64,000 nt of DNA from a bacterium (lineage in GTDB: Bacteria; Pseudomonadota; Alphaproteobacteria; Rhizobiales; Aestuariivirgaceae): assembly GCA_022842165.1 (NCBI GenBank), contig JALHQC010000002.1:1-64000 (forward strand). The letters are read 5' to 3'. A program made the translations under genes and the position numbers. The number at the start of each line of letters is the position of its first letter. Position 1 is the first letter of the stretch. Below are positions 55,895 to 64,000 of the stretch, piece after piece. The notes beneath the pieces were generated by a model. The model worked only from the letters and a program-made list of their open reading frames with translations, searched no databases and was not told the origin of the DNA.

Positions 55895-58800
55895 ATGAAA
55901 TTCACGCGGCTGAGGCTTTCGGGATTCAAATCCTTCGTGGAGCCGACCGATCTTTTCATCGAACCCGGGCTGACCGGCGTCGTCGGGCCCAATGGCTGCG
56001 GCAAGTCGAACCTCCTCGAAGCGCTGCGCTGGGTGATGGGCGAAAGCTCGTATAAATCCATGCGCGCTTCCGGCATGGACGACGTCATCTTCTCGGGCAC
56101 CACGCAGCGCCCGGCCCGCAACATGGCCGAAGTGCTGGTGACGATGAGCAATGACGATGGCACGGCGCCGCCGCAATATCAGGGCCACGAGACGATCGAG
56201 ATCTCGCGAAGGATCGAGCGCGACGAGGGTTCCGCCTACCGCATCAACGGCAAGGATGTTCGCGCGCGCGACGTGCAGTTGCTGTTCGCCGATGCGTCCA
56301 CCGGATCGCGCTCGCCAGCGCTGGTGCGGCAGGGGCAGATCGGGGAGATCATCAATGCGAAGCCCCAGGCGCGGCGCCTGATCCTCGAGGAGGCGGCCGG
56401 CATCACCGGACTGCATACGCGGCGGCACGAGGCGGAGCTGAAGCTCAAGGCGGCGGAACAGAACCTGACGCGGCTGGACGATGTGACAGCCCAACTGGAG
56501 ACCCAGCTGAACAGCCTGAAGCGGCAGGCGCGGCAAGCGACGAAATACAAGCAGATTTCGGCCGAGATCCGGAAGCTGGAGGCCACCGGCCTCTATGTGA
56601 ACTGGAAGGATGCCGCCGAGACGGCGCGGCGCGATGCGGCGGCACTGGACGAGGCGACGCGGGTTCTGGCCGAACATACGCGCGCCTCTTCCGAGAAGCT
56701 GCGGCAGCGCGACGCGCTTGGCGAGCAATTGCCCACACTCCGCGAGCAGGAGGCGATCCGCGCTGCCGTGCTGCAGCGGATCAGCCACGAGCGCAGCGTG
56801 CTGGACGAGGAAGAACGCCGCGCCGAGCAGCGCCGTAGCGAGCTGGACCAGCGCATTGCCCAGATCAACAATGACCTGTCGCGCGAGCAGGAACTGCTGA
56901 ACGATACCGACCGGGTGCTGGCGAGGCTTTCGGAAGAAGACGAAGGGCTGCAGGCCTCGCAAGGCTCCGACACCGAGATGCGGGCAGACGCCGCCGTGGC
57001 GCTGCAGGCCGCAGCCGAAGCGCTGGCGCGCGCGCAGGAGGCCGCCGACCAGGCCAGTGCGCAATTGTCCGAACTCACCGCGCGGCGCAACGCCATTCTC
57101 CGCGCCATCGACGAGCACAAGGGCCGGGTGACGAAGTTCGAGCGCGAACATTCGGAGACCACGCTCAAGCGCAATGCGCTTCTCGCCCGCTACAATATCG
57201 AGGGCGACGGGGAAAAGCTTGCGGCAGCCGTCGAGGCCGCGATGGCGACCGCTGAGGACATGGAGACAGGCGTTGCGCAGGCGGAAGCGCAGGTGCGGAG
57301 CGCGCGCGCGGCAGAGGCCGAGACGCGCGCCGCCCACGACGAGGCACGCCGCCAGGCCGACCGGCTTCAGACGGAAGTCCGTACACTGAGCAATCTGCTG
57401 AAGACGGCGGGCGGCGAGTTGTGGCCTTCGCTGATCGACCAGATCAAGGTGACCCAGGGCTATGAAATGGCGCTGGGCGCGGCGTTGGGCGATGATATCG
57501 ATGCCTCCGCTAACGAGGGGGCACCGGTGCACTGGCGCGGACTGCCGCCGCTTTCAGCCATCTCGCCACTGCCCGATGGCGCATGGGCGCTGACGCAATT
57601 CGTGGAAGCGCCAGCCGCGCTGCAGCGGCGGCTGTCGCATATCGGGGTTGTCTCGAAGGCCTTGGGGCAGGCGCTGCAGCCGCAGCTGAAGCCCGGCCAG
57701 CGGCTGGTGTCGCGCGAGGGCGATGTGTGGCGCTGGGACGGTTTCACCGCGGCGGCGGATGCGCCGAGTGCGGCGGCAAAGCGGCTGGCGGAGCGGAACC
57801 GGCTTGCCACACTCGAAATCGAGATGGCCGGGGCCATGACGGCCGCAGACGCTGCCAAGGCGCAGTTCGAGGCAGCGCGCATAACACTCGAAGCAGCGGT
57901 GAAGGCCGAGCGCGAGACGCGGGACGGGCATCGCGCCGCCGCTTCGGCCGTCGATTTCGCACGGCGGGCGCTGACCACGCATGAGCGGCAGGTGGCCGAG
58001 CAGCTGGCGCAGACCAGCGCACTCGACGAAGCGCAGCGCCGCATCGAGGAGGCGCTGGAAGAGGCACGAGCGCGGCTGGACGAGACGCTCGAAGAATCGG
58101 CCGGGCTTCCGGTTCTCGATACGCTGCAGACCGAACTGAACGCGCTGCGCGGCACGGTGAACCGCGAGCGCGCCTCCTATGCCGAGGCGCGGGCCAGGCA
58201 TGACGGGTTGGAGCGCGAGGCCAAGGTGCGCACCGACCGCATCAAGGCAATCGAGAACGAGCGCAGCCAGTGGACGTCGCGGGCGAAGCGCGCCAAGGAG
58301 CAGATCGACTCGCTGTCGCAGAGGGCGGAAGAAACCCGCACTGCGATTATCGATCTTTCGTCGCTGCCGCAGATGCTTGCCGACAAGCGGCTGAAGCTGA
58401 TGAACACGCTGGCGCAAGCCGATACCGAGCGCAAGGCGGCATCGGATGCGCTGCAGGCCGCCGAGAATGCGGTGCGCGCGGCCGACCAGGATTTGCGCGC
58501 CGTGCAGGAACTGCTTTCCAATTCACGCGAGGAGCATGCGCGGCTGGGTGCAAGGCTCGAGGCCAGCACGCAGCGGCAGGAAGCTTGCGAACGCCGCATC
58601 AGCGAGATGCTGCAATGCGCGCCGGACGAAGTTCTGGCGCAGGCCGGGCTCGACCCCGAGAAGATTCCCAACGCGGAGGATATCGAGCGGAAGCTTCTTG
58701 GCCTGCGCGAGGACCGCGAACGGCTGGGCGGCGTCAACCTGCGCGCCGACGAGGAAGCGGTCGAGGTGGCAAGGCAGCTCGAAACGCTGATCAAGGAACG

Positions 58801-59350
58801 CGACGATCTCGTTCAGGCGATCAACAAGCTGCGCGGCGCCATCTCGAGCCTCAACCGCGAGGGGCGGCAGCGGCTGCTCGATGCCTTCGGCACCGTGAAC
58901 CAGAAATTCGGCGAGCTTTTCACCACGCTGTTCGGCGGCGGCAAGGCGGAACTGCAGCTGATCGAATCGGACGATCCGCTGGAGGCGGGTCTTGAAATCA
59001 TCGCCAATCCGCCGGGCAAGAAGCCGACGGTGCTGTCGCTTCTTTCGGGCGGCGAGCAGACGCTCACCGCATTGTCGCTGATTTTCGCGGTGTTCCTCAC
59101 CAATCCGTCGCCCATCTGCGTGCTGGACGAAGTCGACGCGCCGTTGGACGATCATAACGTCGAGCGCTTCTGCAACCTTCTCGAAGCGATGCTGGAGCGC
59201 ACCGAGACGCGCTTCCTCATCATTACCCACCACGCGCTGACCATGGCGCGCATGCACCGGCTTTTCGGCGTCACCATGCTGGAACGCGGGGTGTCGCAGC
59301 TCGTATCAGTCAACCTGCAGGAAGCCGAAACGCTGGCGGTGGCGGTGTGA
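55895..59350 (+). CDS. smc: Chromosome segregation protein SMC
   Basis: A 1151-residue structural-maintenance-of-chromosomes ATPase. Walker A is GPNGCGKS (31-38). Long coiled coils (from about 170 and from 660) flank a central hinge near 510-620. The C-terminal head has the signature LSGGEQTLTALSL and Walker B CVLDEVDAPLDD. The length is typical. It shares GTGA with the next gene. Confidence 0.97.
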   Translation: MKFTRLRLSGFKSFVEPTDLFIEPGLTGVVGPNGCGKSNLLEALRWVMGESSYKSMRASGMDDVIFSGTTQRPARNMAEVLVTMSNDDGTAPPQYQGHETIEISRRIERDEGSAYRINGKDVRARDVQLLFADASTGSRSPALVRQGQIGEIINAKPQARRLILEEAAGITGLHTRRHEAELKLKAAEQNLTRLDDVTAQLETQLNSLKRQARQATKYKQISAEIRKLEATGLYVNWKDAAETARRDAAALDEATRVLAEHTRASSEKLRQRDALGEQLPTLREQEAIRAAVLQRISHERSVLDEEERRAEQRRSELDQRIAQINNDLSREQELLNDTDRVLARLSEEDEGLQASQGSDTEMRADAAVALQAAAEALARAQEAADQASAQLSELTARRNAILRAIDEHKGRVTKFEREHSETTLKRNALLARYNIEGDGEKLAAAVEAAMATAEDMETGVAQAEAQVRSARAAEAETRAAHDEARRQADRLQTEVRTLSNLLKTAGGELWPSLIDQIKVTQGYEMALGAALGDDIDASANEGAPVHWRGLPPLSAISPLPDGAWALTQFVEAPAALQRRLSHIGVVSKALGQALQPQLKPGQRLVSREGDVWRWDGFTAAADAPSAAAKRLAERNRLATLEIEMAGAMTAADAAKAQFEAARITLEAAVKAERETRDGHRAAASAVDFARRALTTHERQVAEQLAQTSALDEAQRRIEEALEEARARLDETLEESAGLPVLDTLQTELNALRGTVNRERASYAEARARHDGLEREAKVRTDRIKAIENERSQWTSRAKRAKEQIDSLSQRAEETRTAIIDLSSLPQMLADKRLKLMNTLAQADTERKAASDALQAAENAVRAADQDLRAVQELLSNSREEHARLGARLEASTQRQEACERRISEMLQCAPDEVLAQAGLDPEKIPNAEDIERKLLGLREDRERLGGVNLRADEEAVEVARQLETLIKERDDLVQAINKLRGAISSLNREGRQRLLDAFGTVNQKFGELFTTLFGGGKAELQLIESDDPLEAGLEIIANPPGKKPTVLSLLSGGEQTLTALSLIFAVFLTNPSPICVLDEVDAPLDDHNVERFCNLLEAMLERTETRFLIITHHALTMARMHRLFGVTMLERGVSQLVSVNLQEAETLAVAV

Positions 59351-59973
59351 ACCGCATCAACGTCGTCTTCGACATCGGCAACGTGCTACTGCACTGGGAC
59401 CCGCGCGCGCTGTACCGCAAGATCTTCGCGAGCGAGGACGAGGTCGAATGGTTTCTCGGGAACGTCTGCACCTCTGCCTGGAACCTGGAACAGGACCGCG
59501 GCCGCAGCTTCGAGGATGCAATTGCCGAGGCTGTGGCGCGCCACCCGGATCATGCGCAAGCGATTGCCGCCTATCACCACCGCTGGGAGGAAACGCTGAC
59601 CCATGTGATCGAGGGCAGCGTTAGCATTCTTCAGGAACTCAAGGATCAGGGGACGCCAGTTTACGCGATCACCAACTGGCATCAGGACAAGTTCCGCCAG
59701 ACCAAGGCGCGGTACAGCTTCCTGCATCATTTCCGCGACATCGTGGTTTCCGGCGACGAGCGGCTGGTGAAGCCCGATCCGGCGATCTACCGCTTGCTGC
59801 TGGACCGCAACGGGCTTGAGGCCTCGACGTGCCTGTTCATCGACGACAGCCCGAAGAACGTGGCCGGTGCGCAAGCCGTGGGCATGAAGGCGCATCACTT
59901 CACATCGCCCGAGACCTTGCGGGCGCATCTCGTGGAACTTGGCGTTCTGCAAGCCGATCAGGAAAAGCGATAG
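59347..59973 (+). CDS. HAD-family phosphatase (haloacid dehalogenase-like)
   Basis: A 208-residue HAD hydrolase: VFDIGNVLLHWDPR (motif I), ITNW (motif II), KPDPAIYRLLL and FIDDSPKNVAGA (motifs III/IV). The substrate is unknown. The GTG start lies within the smc stop, so translation is coupled. Its 3' end overlaps the convergent oxidoreductase gene by 16 nt. Confidence 0.88.
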   Translation: MNRINVVFDIGNVLLHWDPRALYRKIFASEDEVEWFLGNVCTSAWNLEQDRGRSFEDAIAEAVARHPDHAQAIAAYHHRWEETLTHVIEGSVSILQELKDQGTPVYAITNWHQDKFRQTKARYSFLHHFRDIVVSGDERLVKPDPAIYRLLLDRNGLEASTCLFIDDSPKNVAGAQAVGMKAHHFTSPETLRAHLVELGVLQADQEKR

Positions 59974-61172
59974 AGCGGCAGGTCCTTGTGGCGCTTGCCC
60001 TGCACCCATTCGCCCGCCATTTCAGCAGCGATGGCGCTGAAGGTGATGCCGTTGCCGCCTGCGCCGAGCGTTGTGAACACCCGCGGCATTTCAGGTATCG
60101 GGCCGATGGCGGGAAGGCCTGTTGGGCTATCGGCAAAGGTGCCGGCCCAGGCATGGGCGATTTCTGTGTGAACCGCCGGCAGCAGCGCCTTCAGCTTTCT
60201 CATGATCGCCGCGGATTTTTTCGCGATCAGCGCGTCGCGCCTGGCAGGGCTGCTGAACGCCTCGTCTTCGCCCCCGGCAATGATACGATTATCGGGTGTC
60301 GTGCGGAAATAGAGATAAGGGTCTGACTGCTCCCAGGCGATAGGGCGTGCGGCGGGCAGCATGCCCGGAGGCAAAGGCGCGGTGGCAATCGCCCAGGTGC
60401 TGATCAGATCGTAGAGATGCCGGGGAATCTGCGGCAACGCCTCATAGCCCGCGCACACGATCAATTGCCCCACCTCGATCGTCTTGCCGCCGTCAAGCAG
60501 CAGCGTGACAGTCTTTGCTGCCGCGTCGATCTCCTTCACGTCCATGGGCGCCACAAGTTCCATGCCGTCTTCCATGGCGCAGGCAAGAAGGCCGTGCGTG
60601 AGTTTCACGGGATCGAGTTCGCCGTTGATCCCGTTGATGAGGGCTGCGGTACGGTCGATGCCATAGGCTGCGTAGAGGTCGCGCCCTTCCATCCAGTATG
60701 AGGGAAGCCCGAGCTTCAGGCGCACCTTCAGTTCATCCGCCAGGGCACGCTGGCCCATCGCGTCCCCGGTGATCGTCAGGGCCGTGCGGTCGGCCCAGCA
60801 GCATTCAATGCGAAGTGTCAGGATCAGCCGCCGCAGCGCCAGCACGCCGGCAATCGAACTCCGATAGGCGCGGCTGGCCTGCTGGCTGCCGACCTTGTCG
60901 GACAATCGGGTCAGGGAATTGTCGATCTCCCACTGGATCATGGCGGTGCTGGCTGCGGTGCTGCCTTCACCCGCGCCACGCCGGTCGATGATGATGACTG
61001 ACTTTCCGAGACCGATCAGCGCCACCGCAGCCAGCGCGCCCGAGATGCCGGCACCGATGATGGCGACATCATACTTCTGTGCCGAGGGCTTCAGCCGGAT
61101 TTTCGGCCCCTTGACGCGGCCCGACAGCCAAAAGGAACCTGAACTGCGAAGATCGCGTTTGGGGGTTATCAT
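59958..61172 (-). CDS. FAD-dependent oxidoreductase (DAO family)
   Basis: A 404-residue flavoprotein. DVAIIGAGISGALAAVALIG binds FAD near 34-53, and the C-terminal TTLGAGGNGITFSAIAAEM closes the cofactor site. Similar to D-amino-acid oxidase/glycine oxidase-type proteins; the substrate is unknown. ATG 61172 has GGAG about 11 nt upstream. It is a single gene, divergent from the atp operon. Confidence 0.88.
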   Translation of the reverse strand: MITPKRDLRSSGSFWLSGRVKGPKIRLKPSAQKYDVAIIGAGISGALAAVALIGLGKSVIIIDRRGAGEGSTAASTAMIQWEIDNSLTRLSDKVGSQQASRAYRSSIAGVLALRRLILTLRIECCWADRTALTITGDAMGQRALADELKVRLKLGLPSYWMEGRDLYAAYGIDRTAALINGINGELDPVKLTHGLLACAMEDGMELVAPMDVKEIDAAAKTVTLLLDGGKTIEVGQLIVCAGYEALPQIPRHLYDLISTWAIATAPLPPGMLPAARPIAWEQSDPYLYFRTTPDNRIIAGGEDEAFSSPARRDALIAKKSAAIMRKLKALLPAVHTEIAHAWAGTFADSPTGLPAIGPIPEMPRVFTTLGAGGNGITFSAIAAEMAGEWVQGKRHKDLPLYRFS

Positions 61173-61373
61173 GGCGTACTCCGTCCCTGGCGACAGAACG
61201 GGGGCATGCTGCAATTGTTCCTGCCTGCCAATCCAACCGATCGGAACGACTCATCGCAGCGGAATGCTTCTGCAAACCGCTGGGGCGCCGGGCTATGGCG
61301 CGCAAATCGCCGCAGCATCAAAAACAAGGAAATCATCATGCAATATCAATATGTTATAATGCAAATCCAGTTC

Positions 61374-61402
61374 TTGACACATTTTAGACCCGCAACTATG
61401 GT
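61374..61402 (+). promoter_or_regulatory. Promoter of the ATP synthase F0 operon
   Basis: TTGACA (61374-61379), 17 bases, TATGGT (61397-61402): a near-consensus housekeeping promoter in an AT-rich 293-bp gap, with the expected start near 61409 and an mRNA leader of about 57 nt. Confidence 0.75.
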
Positions 61403-61465
61403 GCGCGCGCTTTGGAAGGGTCACTTTTCCGGGCGTGCCCGTTGTTTGCCTGGAGGGTCTTCGAC

Positions 61466-61870
61466 ATGACATCGCCGCGCAACGACGAGCCGCAGGATGA
61501 GGCTTCCCGGAAGGAGCTGGGCGAGTTTTCGGAACGTCTGAAGGATCTGTCCGGCCGCATCTCGGCCGAGCAATCCGAACGTGCCGAAAGCCAGAAGCCG
61601 TCCGCAAGCCTCGAAGGGGCCACTGGCTATGCCAAGGGTTACCGGCTCGCGAGCGAGTTCGTCGCCGGAACTCTGGTCGGCGGCCTCATCGGCTATGGCA
61701 TAGACTGGATCTTCGGCACGCTGCCTCTCGGCCTGATTGTTTTTCTGCTCCTGGGTTTCGGAGCCGGTATCCTGAACATGGCGCGCGCCGCCAACAGGGT
61801 TCCTCCGGCACAGGAGCGGCTTGGTTCAAACCCGCCGCCAAAAGCGGCTCATGATGATGAAGAGGACTGA
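61466..61870 (+). CDS. atpI: AtpI/AtpZ-like ATP synthase assembly protein
   Basis: A 134-residue membrane protein: a charged N-terminal 60 residues, two hydrophobic helices ([19 protein letters not shown] and [18 protein letters not shown]), and an acidic tail. AtpI-type proteins assist c-ring assembly or ion supply. GGAGGG precedes ATG 61466. First gene of the F0 operon. Confidence 0.88.
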   Translation: MTSPRNDEPQDEASRKELGEFSERLKDLSGRISAEQSERAESQKPSASLEGATGYAKGYRLASEFVAGTLVGGLIGYGIDWIFGTLPLGLIVFLLLGFGAGILNMARAANRVPPAQERLGSNPPPKAAHDDEED

Positions 61871-61872
61871 TC

Positions 61873-62625
61873 GTGGCCAACGATCCGATCCACCAGTTCC
61901 AGATCCAGGACCTCGCCGGTCCCATTCACATCGGCGGCTACGAGATCGCATTCACCAATTCGGCGCTGTTCATGGGGCTTGCCGTCGTCACCGTCACCGG
62001 CATCCTGGTGGCGGCCTCGGCCAAGGGGGCGCTGGTTCCCGGCCGCCTGCAGTCGATCGGCGAGCTTTGGTACGAGTTCATCCACAACATGGTGCGGAAT
62101 GTGCTGGGGCATGAGGGCAAGGCCTTCTTCCCGCTGGTGTTCTCGCTGTTCTCCTTCGTGCTTGTGGCCAACATGCTGGGGATGTTCCCATATTTCTTCA
62201 CGGTCACCAGCCATGTGATCGTCACCGCCTCGCTGGCGCTGTTCGTCGTCGGCCTCGTCGTGGTCGTCGGCATCGCCAAGCATGGGCTTGGCTGGTTCAA
62301 GCTGTTCGTGCCGTCGGGCGTGCCGATGGTGATCCTGCCCTTCATCTCGCTCATTGAGATGATCTCCTTCCTGTCGCGTCCGGTGAGCCTGGGGCTCCGC
62401 CTGTTCGGCAACATGCTGGCGGGCCATATCGTGCTGAAGGTGTTCGCGGGCTTCGTCGTCAGCCTCGGCAGCCTGGGCGCGGTCGGCGTACTCGGCGCCA
62501 TCTTCCCGCTGGCCATGGCGGTTGCGCTCACTGCACTCGAATTCCTCGTGGCGTTCCTGCAGGCCTTCGTCTTCGCGATCCTGACCTGCGTCTACCTCAA
62601 CGACGCGCTGCACACGCATCACTGA
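61873..62625 (+). CDS. atpB: ATP synthase F0 subunit a
   Basis: A 250-residue polytopic membrane protein of the proton channel. The essential arginine is in [35 protein letters not shown] is the conserved final helix. The start is GTG 61873, 2 nt after atpI. Confidence 0.96.
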   Translation: MANDPIHQFQIQDLAGPIHIGGYEIAFTNSALFMGLAVVTVTGILVAASAKGALVPGRLQSIGELWYEFIHNMVRNVLGHEGKAFFPLVFSLFSFVLVANMLGMFPYFFTVTSHVIVTASLALFVVGLVVVVGIAKHGLGWFKLFVPSGVPMVILPFISLIEMISFLSRPVSLGLRLFGNMLAGHIVLKVFAGFVVSLGSLGAVGVLGAIFPLAMAVALTALEFLVAFLQAFVFAILTCVYLNDALHTHH

Positions 62626-62675
62626 TTTCCACCCCATCAACCCAACCAAACTTACGGCTATCCAAGGAGACTGAC

Positions 62676-62900
62676 ATGGAAACTGAAGCAGCAAAGATGA
62701 TCGGCGCGGGTATCGCCTGCATCGGCATGGGCGGCGCCGGCATTGGCGTCGGTCACATTTTCGGCAACTACCTGGCGGGCGCGCTGCGCAACCCGGCGGC
62801 TGCCGGCGCCCAGTTCACCAATGCGCTGATCGGCGCGGCGCTGGCCGAAGGCCTCGGCATCTTCTCGCTCGTCGTGGCGCTGCTGCTCCTCTTCACGTAA
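62676..62900 (+). CDS. atpE: ATP synthase F0 subunit c
   Basis: A 74-residue hairpin of two helices forming the c ring. The proton-carrying carboxylate is Glu58 in [11 protein letters not shown], and the polar loop is [13 protein letters not shown] precedes the ATG well. A hairpin follows the gene. Confidence 0.97.
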   Translation: METEAAKMIGAGIACIGMGGAGIGVGHIFGNYLAGALRNPAAAGAQFTNALIGAALAEGLGIFSLVVALLLLFT

Positions 62901-62919
62901 TACCAGCTGCAATCACATC

Positions 62920-62952
62920 GAAGCCTGTAGGCCGTCTGGTCTTGCAGGCTTC
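62920..62952 (+). promoter_or_regulatory. Hairpin between atpE and the b' gene
   Basis: GAAGCCTG (62920-62927) and CAGGCTTC (62945-62952) form an 8-bp stem with a 17-nt loop. No T tract follows. It may stabilise the upstream message or cause partial termination, raising subunit c output relative to b' and b. Confidence 0.45.
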
Positions 62953-62971
62953 CCTGTTCGAGGCGTGAGAC

Positions 62972-63577
62972 ATGTCGCAATCGACAACGGTACTGGCCCA
63001 GGCCGAGACGGCGGCTCCCGCAGCCGAAACTCCGGCGGCGGCTGAAACCGGCCACACCGAAGGTACAGCGGCCGAGGGCGGCCACGGCGGGGCTTTTCCG
63101 CCGATGGATACTTCGACCTATCCTTCGCAGATCTTCTGGCTCGTCATCTTCTTCGGGCTGCTCTACCTGCTGATGAGCCGCGTGGCGCTGCCGCGCATGG
63201 CGGCCGTGCTCGACAAGCGCGCGGCGCGGATCGAGGGCGACCTCGCCAAGGCGCAGGCGCTGAAGGACGAGACGGAAGCCGCCGTTGCCGCCTATGAAAA
63301 GGCGCTGGCGGACGCGCGCTCGAAGGCCCAGGGGATCGCCACCGAGACCCGCACCCGGATGGCCGCCGAAATGGATGCCGAGCGGGCGGCTGTCGAGGCC
63401 ACACTCGGCTCAAAAGTGGGCGAGGCCGAAGCCCGCATCGCCAAGGCCAAGTCCAAGGCGATGACGGATGTGAGCGCGGTTGCCGCCGATGCGGCCGCCG
63501 ATATCGTGGCCGAGCTGACGGGAACGAAGGTGACCAAGGCCGCCGTTTCCAAGGCCGTCGCGGATCTGAAGGGCTGA
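62972..63577 (+). CDS. atpG: ATP synthase F0 subunit b'
   Basis: A 201-residue peripheral stalk subunit. An alanine/glutamate-rich N terminus of about 45 residues precedes one membrane helix (QIFWLVIFFGLLYLLMSRV), then a long heptad-rich coiled coil to the C terminus. Paired b' and b genes are typical of alphaproteobacteria and photosynthetic lineages. Confidence 0.93.
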   Translation: MSQSTTVLAQAETAAPAAETPAAAETGHTEGTAAEGGHGGAFPPMDTSTYPSQIFWLVIFFGLLYLLMSRVALPRMAAVLDKRAARIEGDLAKAQALKDETEAAVAAYEKALADARSKAQGIATETRTRMAAEMDAERAAVEATLGSKVGEAEARIAKAKSKAMTDVSAVAADAAADIVAELTGTKVTKAAVSKAVADLKG

Positions 63578-63589
63578 GGGAGAACACGC

Positions 63590-64000
63590 ATGCATCTGGA
63601 CGCAACATTCTTCGCCCTCGTCGCGCTCGTCATCTTCCTCGGGATCGTCGCCTATGCCGGTGGCTTCAAGTCCATGGGCTCGGGCCTTGATAACCGCGCC
63701 CAGCGGATCGCCAAGGATCTCGACGATGCCGCGCGGCTGCGCAAGGAAGCCGAGGCGCTTCTCGCCGAATACAAGCAGAAGCGCATCGACGCCGAGAAGG
63801 AAGCGGCAGGCATCATCGCCCAGGCCAAGGCGGATGCCGAGGAATATGCCGCGGAAACCCGCCGCAAGCTTTCCGAGACGCTCGACCGCCGCACCAGGCA
63901 GGCCGAACAGAAGATCGCCCAGGCGGAAGCCTCGGCCATCAAGGACGTGCGCAACGCCGCCACTGACATGGCGATCGCCGCGGCGCGGAGCCTGATCGCC
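63590..64000 (+). CDS. atpF: ATP synthase F0 subunit b (cut by the window edge)
   Basis: 137 codons are visible from ATG 63590. A membrane helix (ATFFALVALVIFLGIVAYAGG) is followed by a charged coiled coil, as in subunit b. The 3' end lies beyond 64000. It starts 12 nt after the b' stop. Confidence 0.93.
   Translation, partial: MHLDATFFALVALVIFLGIVAYAGGFKSMGSGLDNRAQRIAKDLDDAARLRKEAEALLAEYKQKRIDAEKEAAGIIAQAKADAEEYAAETRRKLSETLDRRTRQAEQKIAQAEASAIKDVRNAATDMAIAAARSLIA

Noticed and set aside
55214-57532. A 772-residue minus-strand open frame opposite smc and the DsbA-like gene
   Set aside because: Shadow frame spanning two genuine genes; no homology features.

Overview
The window is a gene-dense, high-GC stretch of an alphaproteobacterial chromosome, most likely from the order Hyphomicrobiales (Rhizobiales). 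The evidence is the gene content and order: glyQ/glyS, S49 peptidase, TrmN6-type methyltransferase, DUF2007, ispB, ispE, TPR lipid-era genes, ETF-QO, moaB, rnhB, ccrM, mutY, DUF721, DsbA, smc, then the separate F0 operon with both b' and b subunits. Regulatory signals typical of this class are also visible: a GTTC-N7-GTTC LexA box, TTAA-N7-TTAA and TTAACCAT CtrA motifs, a GANTC cluster in front of ccrM, and an FNR/FixK box in front of hemN. No rRNA, tRNA, CRISPR array, insertion sequence or prophage was recognised.

Layout. 1-503 is non-coding and repeat-rich. 504-9781 holds a class III aminotransferase and a PPOX flavoprotein, anaerobic hemN behind an FNR box, a minus-strand run (APH-like kinase, trans-sulfuration enzyme, SDR, pdxH), a glycine-zipper lipoprotein, fabI and a histidine phosphatase. 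9791-17128 carries aroC, tlyA, xseB, an HDAC-like deacetylase, a Sua5-type tsaC, an FAD-linked oxidase, a GNAT protein, a SRAP (YedK) protein, a Nudix protein and a small orphan gene behind a CtrA-type box. 17132-24574 has a minus-strand LysE/acuI/dihydroorotase run, a tightly overlapping plus-strand run (ygfZ, tag, HD hydrolase, tyrosine phosphatase), a branched-chain aminotransferase and a SleB-like cell wall hydrolase. 24734-30930 holds ppdK, an MFS transporter, an orphan membrane sensor module, a UdgX-type uracil-DNA glycosylase and a 734-bp repeat nest.

30931-48813 has glyS, a dual CDGSH protein and glyQ, a methyltransferase, a secreted trypsin-fold protein whose catalytic triad is lost, S49 peptidase, TrmN6, DUF2007, ispB, ispE, a TPR protein, a TadG-like protein, ETF-QO, a family-4 UDG, moaB and a small secreted protein. 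48835-61172 has an EamA transporter, an SOS-box-controlled radical SAM gene, rnhB, ccrM, two HAD phosphatases, mutY, a DciA-like DUF721 protein, a DsbA-like protein, smc and an FAD oxidoreductase. 61374-64000 is the start of the ATP synthase F0 operon (atpI, a, c, b', b), with b cut by the window edge.

Themes. DNA repair and chromosome maintenance genes are frequent (xseB, yedK, tag, udgX, UDG4, rnhB, mutY, ccrM, smc), but only one shows an SOS box here. Palindromic repeats recur at convergent junctions, and two have entered coding sequence (ispE and the 3' end of mutY). The most unusual observations are a 43-45 nt conserved element present twice with compensatory stem changes, a roughly 300-bp low-GC patch inside glyS, the triad-less protease homologue, repeat-derived protein segments, and possible leaderless transcripts behind an SOS promoter and an FNR box. 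I did not find one clear-cut new multi-gene system.
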